From Talinum fruticosum (taxonomy: Eukaryota; Streptophyta; Magnoliopsida; Caryophyllales; Talinaceae), in the NCBI GenBank assembly GCA_021018815.1, contig JAITYX010000021.1, positions 2,385,001 through 2,449,000 on the forward strand: a stretch of 64,000 bases of DNA, written 5' to 3'. Position numbers and translations under genes: made by a program. The notes under the pieces are model-generated. The model was not told where the DNA came from, made no database searches, and saw only the letters and a program-made list of their open reading frames with translations. Below, piece after piece: positions 49,401-59,252 of this stretch (the first letter of the stretch is position 1; each line of letters opens with the position of its first letter).

Positions 49401-52400
49401 ACAAACTTGAGTCAGGTTGAGCAACTTACTTGACAATTGCCATCCCCTTGAACCTTCTGCTCCACGAGTTCATACAACTGCAATCTAATTAAAAGCGATC
49501 AGCGTAATCAAAACTATATCAAAGATGCTTCAAATTGTGATGATTAACAATGAAGAATCAATAACAGGCAACAATGCACATTACAGTTATACATAAAAAC
49601 CCCTTGATGCCACTGCCCACCATCTTCACTGGATCTAGAGGTGTCAAACATTGGCATGGATTCGAGTTCCCAGCCATTTTTTACCATTTTGCTTTTTATG
49701 TCGAAGAACGTGCAATAATAGGCAGGCTTTAACTTGTATATAAACTACCCCAGACAGGAAAAAAGAGAGACAGACAAACCTTCACCTTCTAGATAAAATA
49801 CATGATGGAGATGCTGTGCAACAAAGGGAAACCTTCTTAAAGCTTAATTTCAGTTTATTCTAGAAACCTGAAGGCAACATACCACAAGCATTCTAAACCT
49901 GAAGGCAACATACCAAATCAAGTGTTCTACATTCTATGTCAGTTTGAAGATAGATGGATTAATCACAAGGCCCTTAAAAACCTAATACTTACTTCCCCTG
50001 ATCATAACAAGACAATATTTTTAAATCTACTGATCTAATAATCATATATCTCGTAAAACTAAAGATTGGAAACTCTATTCTTTTTCTCCTTCTGTAGGTT
50101 ATTTCACAAAGACATTTCTTCTCATTCTTCTTCTTATTCTTTTTTTTTTTTTTTTTGTGGGGGAGGGGTTGTTTAATTCTGCCATTTTACTGTAAGACTT
50201 GGAATGGTACCCATGGAGAGGGAATAAGGGGGTTTGGGAGACAATAAAGGGGAAAGGAGAGAATCCAAAGTGTTGGGTCTATAATCTCCAGGAATATGGT
50301 ACAATTGTACTATATCCAACAATTCGAGATTCCCAATTTCCTATCTGCAGTCCAGTATGCATCTTAAGTGCCTTGACTGTACATCTATTAGTTTGAGAAG
50401 GTGTGAACCCAGCATTGGACCTTCATCACCCTGCGGCTCTCACTTAGGTGAAATTTACAGGGGATGCGGAAGCCAGGGAGAAAAACGCAGCCAGATTCCT
50501 GTGTGTATGGATTATTTCCCAATGTTCTGCAGACAGTCAAAGGATTCAAGCAGAAAAGGCTTGGAACAGCCTGTAAAAGGAGCACAATTTATCCAAGGCA
50601 TGTAGAAAAGATAGCTGTCACTGTCAGCAGCAGTAATAGTCAGTCAGTTCTGGTGATGGTGTTGGAGATAGTTGGGAGGAATGACAGACAAAAATGACAA
50701 GTCTATATTCAAAGGTGGAGAAACTACCTCACACTCAACCTTATTATAGGAGACCATATACAAATAATGAAAGGCAGTCCTAAGTCGCCTTCTCAAGTAG
50801 AAACCCATTTTCATTCGAGGGAGAACCTCTTCAATACAGGAAAATACTCCCAACTAGCCAGCTAAAACTCATCCCAAAATTCAAAATGAACTACAGCATA
50901 TATAGGTTACTTGGTGCCATACCTATGATCTCTATCTACACACTGAATGCTCCCTTTCTAGAAAACACTATCTCTGAATTTCTCAGTAGACACTACTGAA
51001 TCCAACATTGATTGGAAAGTTCCATAACTTAACAACACCACATCTAGAGGGATTTAGATATAAATTACCTCATCTTTAACAGCAAAGAGGCCAATAATAA
51101 CTAAGTCCTCACTAAAAAAATAATAGCAAAATGATCGTGGACAGAAACAGCATTTGTACATATGAATTTGTTTTACACTCCCAAACACAACTTTTCAGCA
51201 CATGAAAGATAACATTATCAAGACTCTCTCCTTCAGTATAATTGGAATTTTTTATTTTCTTAATTTGATACGGCCAACTAAGTCAAATGTCTATTATTTT
51301 GATGTATATAGTCGCCTTGCAAGATGCTAGCTGTGCATCCTGTTCTTTTCACCCACATACATATAATAATATTCTATTTTCCTTACACAAATAAAAAAAC
51401 CACGTCAATGAATCGACAAAGAAAGAGCTACACTGAATGGGGCTACTTTTTGATGAGCGGTTTTTTTGGGCGAGGGGTTAAAGTATAGGTATAGCTACCT
51501 ATCTAGCAGTCTTTGATGATCTGAAGTTGCCTCATCCACTGAAGGTATCTCCCCATTAATTTTGGGAACATGCTGCAGGCAGAACAGAGGATTTAAATTG
51601 GTGGTTCTTCAAAGAAAAAAAAACCGCGAACGAAAAATATGACAGCAAGTAATGCATTTCATCATGATATTGAACTCCATGAATTTCCGATGGAAGAAAA
51701 TCTTTCTGAAGCAAGCCATAATAATCGCATGACAAAAGCAACAATGTAAAGCATCCTAATTTTCATAGTACATAGATTACGGAGACAAGTAAATATCAAA
51801 CATCGAGCAAATTGTTTTTTTTTTTCCTTAAAGATTAATAGATGAAGCAGAAGTTAAAGAGGTTCACTACACAATTTCACTGCTTTCAGCGCAGTATTGG
51901 ACTAGGCATGAAAATAGTTTAGGACTTTGTTCAACAGATTCAAATGATATCATAAGCAGATGGGATGACACATCATAGCAACTTATACAGGCTCAACCAA
52001 TACTCTTCTGAAAGGAAACACCCTAGCTTGTTAGGTGTAAGGCTGCATATACATTGACCTTGCTAGCCAGCAGCCGCTAATGTTGGCGAGGTCCACATAG
52101 GAGTTTGGTCACTGTTGTTGTCAATCCAACTAGAATGAAACGATGGCATTGAAATTTGCAGAAGAAAATGGAGCAAAAGGTAAGATTTATAATATTAGTT
52201 GCTTACACAAAAAGTATCTCCTTCGGCTTATCTTATTTAAAGCAATGGACAACAAGAAGTCGAACTCACACGTAGAAGAAACTAATCTCAACATAACAGG
52301 GATCTTTTATAGACGAACAAATGTAACTAAGAGAGCCAAGAAAGGGTACGATAACCACAATCAAGAGACATCACTTACAGGAACAGGAACCATTTGGTGC

Positions 52401-52966
52401 AGTCTCTTGCCCAATTCTCCATCAAGGGCAGACTCATCTGTTAATTCCAAAGCATATGAATAATCTTCACCGTCATATGGCCTCTCTCCAGGGCTAGAGC
52501 ATGAACTAGAGTTTCCAGTATCATTTGTCTCCTCCTGGGCATCCTTGTGTGCTGCAATTTAAGAATATGTACATGAAAAATCAGGAAAAAATAAAGAGGA
52601 CGAAACCAAATAATAAAATACAGTACCAGAACAGTAATTTGGGGAAGCTGGTGCTCGCCAATCTGATGAAACATTGGATGAATGAAACTGCTCCGCCACT
52701 CCACGTGAAGATTGAGCTGCATCACCAACTTCCAACCGTGAAAATTCTTCTTGAAGAGTACGAGCAATTATTGCATCATTTTCTACATAGTTACAATCAG
52801 AATTACGCTCTGTGTTATAGTTGTACTCTCTCATATATTGGCCAGAATAGGTGTTTCCATCTTCATGATTGTAGTCACATCCATAACTAGAATTAAAAAG
52901 AGATCCAAAATCAAGAAGATTTAATCCCCAACGGATTACATCTGGATCTTGCTCATTTGCAGTCAT
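43409..52966 (-). CDS. OTU-domain cysteine protease (deubiquitinase), about eleven coding exons
   Basis: Ovarian-tumour-type deubiquitinase, which cleaves ubiquitin from proteins. Exons on the minus strand: 52966-52627, 52551-52379, 51572-51499, 49484-49430, 47792-47718, 47616-47543, 46969-46921, 46165-46081, 45059-45003, then tentatively 43778-43765 and 43468-43409. Phases agree and give 351 residues. The catalytic Asp/Cys motif is QGDGNCQFRSLSDQLYRTPE, and the catalytic His lies in FLSFWAEVHYNSLYP. The N-terminal half (MTANEQDPDVIRWGLNLLD) matches the plant OTU9/10/11-like group. The C-terminus is Lys-rich (TKKKKRWAFWKQLT). The start lies in the second transcribed exon; its exact base may be off by one. 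Introns are long (up to about 2 kb) and hold no recognisable genes. The last two exons are the least certain; one is only 14 bases. Confidence 0.85.
44449..44556. repeat. 54-bp tandem duplication in an OTU-gene intron
   Basis: Two abutting units of 54 bp, each starting CATTCAC and containing AACCCTAAAAATTTCAGAAT and TTTGAGATGAGCTCTG, with four or five differences. They lie in the predicted intron before the 14-base exon. Confidence 0.85.
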
Positions 52967-53881
52967 CTTCAAAAATACTTTGTGCTAAAACCTGAAAGCC
53001 ATCAAGTTAAGCATAGTCATATTCCACGCATAGAAACTTCAAATTGCAAGAGAAAACTTGTCTCAGTTACAGTAGGAAAGTCCACAAAAGCACGTGTACC
53101 CGAAATTCAATTTAATCTTTCATATGAGCAATCTCAATCATTTGAAACAAGCTTGTTTCACCCTTGATCTTCAAAACTAGTCCACTCATCAATCTAAAAT
53201 CCCCGTTCATCATTTGTCTCCATCATTCCTTCCTATGGTAGCCAATGAAGCATTTGAAGCTTTACAACTAAATATGATGGATTATCAATTATTTCAGTAG
53301 CAACTTTGTGGCCACTCAAATACTGAATTTAGAATTTAATCCTATTTATATTACGAACCTCCCCAAACTTTAAAAGATTCTATTGATTAACCACATAAGG
53401 CAGTACTGCTACAAACAAGTCTAATGATTAAATGCCGCCACAATCTAATCACAGAAAAGTAAATCTTTCAGAACTCAGATACAGCATTCAACATAGTAGA
53501 GACCAAAACAGAACTTAAACCAACCAATCAAGATGAAAATAAAATAAAACAAAGTTAAAATTCTAAAACATAAAACAAATATGCATATCGCAAATTACGA
53601 ATTGAAAATCGGAAATGAAAGATAATCCAATAAAGCATGCTCAATTGCTCCGAAATACTGTATGAACTAAGACCAAACATAACAAATCGCGTATAAATCC
53701 AATTATTACAACAAATGAATTCGAGAATGAAAAGCAAATCGATAGTAAATTCGACAAGAAACTGAACCGAGATGACAAGTATCGATATCAAAATCAAACA
53801 AAAAAACAACGAAGGAATCGAGAGTGAAAAGCAAATCAATACAAATGCAGGTAAAAGTTATAGAGTAGAAGGAGTGCTTAC

Positions 53882-54067
53882 AAGAGTTGATCGGAGAAGA
53901 TGATCGGCGACGGAGATCTGGGGATTCGACGGGCATGGAGGGGGTAGGCAGAAACAGGGCGGGGGAAGAGAGGAGAGAGAGGGGGAGAAAAGTATGGGCT
54001 TGGAATTTGGATTAACGGTGAAGAAAACCGTTTGGAAGATGGACCCGTGAACGTCTCTCTCTCCCAT
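53882..54067 (-). other. 5' untranslated exon of the OTU gene
   Basis: On the minus strand this stretch is C/T-rich and ends in CTCTT followed by the donor GTAAGC. An acceptor at about 52991 (TTTCAG) lies shortly before the OTU start codon. The model is therefore a leader intron of roughly 890 bases. The frame 54067-53858 (MGERDVHGS) is not conserved as far as I can tell and is treated as untranslated. The transcription start is not defined. Confidence 0.55.
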
Positions 54068-55001
54068 CCTAAATCCTAATCACCGGTCAATTAATTCATC
54101 ATCCGGTCATTGGTTCACACGCCGTATGGGGCCTAAAAATTATTTGCTTGTTGTTGGGCTTGAGTCTATTCTTCTTCTTACATTGTTGGTCACTAATGAA
54201 AATGGGCCGCCTTTTGTTTTCTTTATGCCGAGAATCTGTTTCGAGTAGGGTTATATTTTATAAGATTTGAATTTTTTTCATTTTGAGACGGATCAACTTA
54301 TTTTCATGTCTATATTCGATCTAATAAATTTATCTTGTAAAGATAAATAATTTTGGTCGAAAACAGTCAATTCAGGTCATTTTTGGTATGCAATTGCATT
54401 TTTTGACATCTGCTCTCAATGCAATATCAATAAAGGCAAAAAGATAAGTATGAGATTATATTCCTTTAAAAATATATTATTTAGTTATTTATCGGATTTG
54501 ACAAAATATATTTCATATATCATACCACTTGATACAAAGTGGTTTAACCTATGCCAAATGTAGACTTCAAACAGAGGAGTCTCGTATACCCCAAACATAA
54601 ATTGATGATCCAAGATCTAAAAAATACAATTATGTCTTAAATTGAAACTCCATAAATACCAAACCATCACTGAAAATCCTAAAATTATACTATCTAACCT
54701 TAAAATAATTAAATAGGAGTTGATAATCGAAATTCTAACGAAAGACCAATGTGGCAAAATTCAAATCTAAATTTCTGAACTACTCATCCCAAATTTTACA
54801 GATTTATATAATTATTAATTTAAAATTATGATATAGATTTTTATTGCACCACATATTTTAAATAAGGAAGTTTCATGTAAAATTTACTAAAAAGAAAAGG
54901 TAAAATTCAAATATGAAACCTAACTTTCAAAACATACATGTAAAAGATAAACAATCATATATCATATATCATCATATCATATCATATCATATCATATCAT
55001 A
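54068..55001. other. OTU upstream region and AT-rich spacer
   Basis: The first 200 bases form the probable OTU promoter and include two GGCC-containing site II-like words (TGGGGCC near 54127, ATGGGCCGCC near 54201). The rest is AT-rich without genes. From 54954 an ATATC/ATCAT pentanucleotide array of about 55 bp leads into the Helitron-like element. Confidence 0.45.
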
Positions 55002-57583
55002 TCATATATATATATATACTTAAAACTGAGTGTCTTGTTGTGTGTTAGACATTTGACACATCAGCATTAACTCTTTTTATTTTATTATTTCTCTTTTTAT
55101 ATTATCAAAACTTTTTGTAATACCCACTTTATTATATATAAATTTTAATAAGAACTCATAACTCATGATATAATTTTAGTCTTTTCATATCAATTAATTA
55201 ATTAATTTTAATATAATTGAGTCAAAACAATAATATTCAATGAAAAAACTTTCAATAATTATTAATACTTTCGAAAAAAAAAGAATCATACGCAAGAAAT
55301 TAATCGATTTTAATATAATTGAGTTAAAATAATTATTTTCTATGACAGATTTAAATCAAAAAATTAGTCAAAATAATAATATCCAATGAAAAAACTTTCA
55401 ATAATTATCAATACTTTCAAAAAAAATCATATGCAAAAAATTAATCGATTTTAATATAATTGAGTTAAAATAATTATTTTCTATATAGATTTAAATAAAA
55501 AAATTAGTCAAAATAATAATATCCAATGAAAAAACTTTCAATAATTATCAATACTTTCAAAAAAAAATCATATGCAAAAAATTAATCGATTTTAATATAA
55601 TTGAGTTAAAATAATTATTTTCTATGATAGATTTAAATAAAAAAATTAGTCAAAATAATAATATCCAATGAAAAAACTTTCAATAATTATCAATAGTTTC
55701 CAATAAAAAAACAATACATATGCAAGAAAAAAAAAGTAAAAAACATAAAAGCAAACAAAACCATCAATTTTTGTCTTTAAGGTAACGTATGATTTAAATG
55801 CCTATAACTTATTTTAATAAAACGTATGATTATTTTTAGTAACTTATTTTATTCAATTAGTAACTTATTTTTAGTTTGATTTGATTAGGTTTTCACTAGC
55901 AAATAATTAACCTAACGTATGATTGTTTATAACTTATTTTTTAAAAATGTAATAACATATGATTAATTATTGAAAACTGATTTTTGTAATCAATGGACTT
56001 CAATTCTTTAGGGTATTTATTTGCCTCAGATAAATGGTTTTAAGTAAATTTGTCTATAAATTGTGCAAAACCTACGTCAAATGTGCAATTTATTCACGAA
56101 ACCAAGTTATAATGATCCAATTTTCATTTTAATTCTAATTTAATTTTTTTATTAGTATTAGGAGAGGATATTAGTTATGATCTATTGGTTTGTGGCTCTT
56201 GTAGTCGTATATAAGGAGAACCAATCAGCTATCAAATTGATGAAGAAATGTTACATTAAAATTATTATCATATCGGTGTAACATTATTTTTTTATTTTTA
56301 AAAAGTATGCTTCGACATATGATTTTTTAATATATCAGCGGCCCTTATGATTTTATGTCTACGATAAAGAAGGATGGTTTTAAACTATGTCTATATTTCT
56401 TTCTCTATTTCTTAAGTATTATCTATGTTATTCGTTTAACTGGATTAATAAATTATTTTATCACTCTCTTTCTTCATAAACTCGTATAATTGTAACAATT
56501 TAATCCAATATAATTGATTTGGTATTTTCATAAGCTATTTTGTCATTCTCTTTCTTCATATATAAAAAGTGAGAAAAGACATTAGGGGATATTAATATTC
56601 TACATTGTACACCATTATCTTTGTTTACTATATTAGATATTAATTACAATAATTTAATTTAATTTTTTATCGATTATCAGTATCTTTTTTTATGTTAGAA
56701 TGTAGCTTTTTATTTATTATTGCCTATATATTGTTTTTTAAAATCTAAGGTCCAAAAAAATGGTACAAAAAAATACGTTTCATTTTTTGAAATTAAAATA
56801 CAGTACATTATTTTGAGTCTTTGACAAATGGGACAGGTATGATCAACATTAATAGCAAGTATATTGTTCTCAAAAGTCAATTACCAATTTTTGAGCTAAT
56901 TTCAATTTTCAATTTAAATATGACCATGATTTTTATGCTTTCAATTATTCAGTTATCGAATTGATTTCACTATATTAATATTGTAATTGTCTATTTTTAA
57001 TTATATATTAATTATCCGATGTTTGCTTTCCTTCGTGAAATGACTCAATTTTCACATCCTATAAATCACCTCATGTAGCTAAGTTGTGGATTGGAAGAGT
57101 TGAGGGACTTAGGACGAATTATATTCTCGGTTATAACTTGCTCTCTACATAAACAAAAAATTATACAAAAATATTTTACTTGTGGAAAATATTGATCAAT
57201 ATTCACCTTTTATATAATTTTTTGATGATTCATCTATTTAGTTATTAGTTTACACTTCAGATGATTTATTGTCTAAATATTCACATCGTATATCTCAAAG
57301 GGATAAAAAGTTGTTACATCGTGAAATAAAATTAGCTATTAGGTATCATGGACTATGTTAGTGAAATATTTTTCTATTGATTATATTAGTGAACTATTAC
57401 CGAGTGCAACGAGTCACAAATATCCTCAAAAATCAACAAAAAAATGGACAAATACGCTTCAATGTAAGCTATTTTTCAATCATCTATCCATCTCTTGAAT
57501 TATTAAAGTAATTTGATTAGTAATATACGCATAAATACGTTAATATTAAACGAGTTCGTGCAACACACGAATTTAAAACTAGT
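55002..57583 (+). mobile_element. Probable non-autonomous Helitron
   Basis: The right end has TTCGTG-CAACA-CACGAA (57555-57571), a perfect 6-bp stem, then eight bases of AT-rich sequence and the terminus CTAGT (57579-57583), as in plant Helitrons (hairpin followed by CTRRT). The left end near 55002 starts TC and reads into TTAAAACTGAGTGTCTTG and GACACATCAGC, words I associate with plant Helitron 5' ends. The base before the left end is A and the base after the right end is T, fitting insertion between A and T. The exact left end is blurred by an ATATC repeat. No Rep/helicase is encoded. Length is about 2.58 kb. Confidence 0.6.
55190..55695. repeat. Tandem repeat of about 142 bp, three to four units
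   Basis: The landmark CAATGAAAAAACTTTCAATA recurs near 55239, 55385, 55525 and 55667, giving spacings of about 146, 140 and 142. Each unit also contains AATCGATTTTAATATAATTG and AAATTAGTCAAAATAATAAT. The units are very AT-rich and differ by few changes, so the expansion is fairly recent. The array lies inside the Helitron-like element. Confidence 0.9.
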
Positions 57584-57594
57584 TGGTAGTTAAA

Positions 57595-57735
57595 TTAAAT
57601 ATCAAGATAAATTTTCATTCCTTAAAATTTTATCATAGTCTCAATGAGTTACTTTTAAAAAATTTATTAATAGTTAGTAGTTAAATATATCTTAACACAA
57701 ATTTTATCATAGTCTCAATGAGTTACTTTTAAAAT
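57595..57735. repeat. Short direct duplication of about 75 bp beside the Helitron end
   Basis: The words TTTTATCATAGTCTCAATGA and GTTACTTTTAAAA occur twice (near 57628 and 57703) in tandem. A further related word, TAGTTAAATATATCTTAA, appears at about 57681 and 57754 and leads into the inverted duplication. Confidence 0.75.
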
Positions 57736-57754
57736 TTTTTATCATAGTTGGTAG

Positions 57755-58113
57755 TTAAATATATCTTAATGTAACTTGTTATTTTAACACAAATTTCATT
57801 ATAAATTTAGTATTTCTTGATATTTTCTCATTATCTTAAAATAATAAGTATTTTAAAATAAATAAAGTACTACTTTGCAAGTATAGTATTTGAAGTATTA
57901 TGCATTATACTATAGGATTAACTATTACTATATAATCTAATTGGGTTGAGGCGTAATAGTTAATCCTATAGTATAATGCATAATACCTGCAAAGTAGTAC
58001 TTTATTTATTTTAAAATACTTGTTATTTTAAGATAATGAGAAAATATCAAGAAATACTAAATTATTTATAATGAAATTCGTGTTAAAAAATCAAGTTACA
58101 TTACGATATATTT
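57755..58113. repeat. Large inverted duplication (hairpin), arms about 160-173 bp
   Basis: The left arm 57755-57927 is the inverse of the right arm 57954-58113, separated by a 26-base loop. The left arm carries an extra 13 bases near 57880. Example: TACTATAGGATTAACTATTA at the left against TAATAGTTAATCCTATAGTA at the right. The right arm includes the first part of a MITE beginning near 58000, but the symmetry continues about 45 bases beyond the MITE end into flanking DNA. Confidence 0.9.
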
Positions 58114-58258
58114 AGAAATGAAGAAAATTAATAAAAACAGAAAAAAATTAATTAATTAATAAAAATAAAAATAAAAATAATAAATTAATTATTAATATAT
58201 TTTTAAATTATAAAGTAACAAATATAAAAAAATTAATTAAAGTTCATAAAAATGGAGG
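58000..58258 (+). mobile_element. Stowaway-like MITE copy overlapping the inverted duplication
   Basis: Left end TTTATTTATTTTAAAATACT after a TA. The right end AAAATGGAG is followed by TA. The interior has the family words (GAAATTCGTGTTAAAAAATC, TTATTAATATATTTTTAAAT). The inverse of its first 115 bp or so forms the outer part of the left hairpin arm. Confidence 0.6.
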
Positions 58259-58929
58259 TACTAATTATCTAACAAGTACTTCATCCCCGACCTGATCGAG
58301 CTCTTACCGAATAGTTCCCGCCGATGAAACGCCTTCGCAGAACCAAGCCACGCGGCCGTTCTCTCGCTTCGAGCTATCTGCTCCTTGGTCTTGTGAAATT
58401 ACCATCACTAGTTTCCCGGGGGGAGAGATCCTACTTCCTCTGATCCGCTACGATTGCAATACTAGTAAGTTTCCCAATTTTTTTGGCTTTTGTTTTGATT
58501 GTGACTGTAATTTTGTTCATATGATCATTATTTTGCGCCCTAGTTTTGATTGTGATTGTAATTTCGTTTCATATGAATTGAGTATAACATTTCTGAATTT
58601 TTTCTCCCGTAGTTTGATGTCCTTTAGTAATCGCCTTTCTGGAACGATTTGGCTTTGCATTTTCACAGTATGTTGGTGCTAGCTGTCAGATATGAAAAAT
58701 AGTACAAATCATGATGATGACCTTGATTTTTAGTCAGTGTTCATCGCTTTCAACTAGCAAATTGGTTGAGAAGAGAGTACAAAATGTAAGAACTTTTGCA
58801 CCATATTATTCATAATGGTTAAAAAAATTGAAAATAAAAGTATATATGCAAAAAGGCAGGTGATTTTACATGGAATTTGAGACAAAATTTTTCTTAAATT
58901 TTGATTGTAGTAGACTACATTGACTGTGG
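58259..58929. other. Orphan GC-richer block with a splice-donor-like edge
   Basis: Positions 58280-58466 are clearly less AT-rich than the flanks (for example AAGCCACGCGGCCGTTCTCT) and end in ACTAGTAAGTTTCCC, a good plant 5' splice site. The next 280 bases are T-rich like an intron, with possible acceptors at about 58609 (CCCGTAG) and 58670 (TTTCACAG). No coding sequence follows. It may be a leftover 5' exon of a displaced gene or a non-coding RNA. Confidence 0.35.
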
Positions 58930-59252
58930 TGTATCCCTTCCCCAATGCTGGAAAAATGCCATTCTTATTGAGCCTCCATGCTGGATTCTCTGAGAACCAT
59001 CCTCCTAGTTGTATTTGACCTTCTGAAACTGGATGCGAGGCCTGGATAGGCGAAATTTCTTGCTATGCCCATATCCCGGTCCCTATCCTGGATTCCTCAT
59101 TCCATTTCTCCATTTGTTTCTCAGAGGTTCAGCAAAGAATGGTCTTTTTGGGCAGCAATAGTACTTGTCGCGTCCCTGTCTTGTTGTTTGTGTTCGGCTT
59201 CTGTGGTCCTGAGTCATTGGCAAATGAGGGCAGGAACCATAATCACCTAGTT
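58930..59252 (-). other. Probable 3' UTR of the formin gene
   Basis: Starts directly after the formin TGA (59255-59253) and keeps a non-AT-rich composition for about 320 bases, unlike the intergenic DNA beyond. The plus-strand frame 59065-59250 in this block has no family resemblance. Confidence 0.5.

Noticed and set aside
55190..55695. CRISPR array, because of regular repeats
   Set aside because: The units are about 142 bp, AT-rich and directly abutting, with no unique spacers; the genome is clearly a plant's.
59065..59250. Small membrane protein gene on the plus strand (MPISRSLSW)
   Set aside because: It lies within the likely formin 3' UTR on the other strand, with no family match and no supporting signals.
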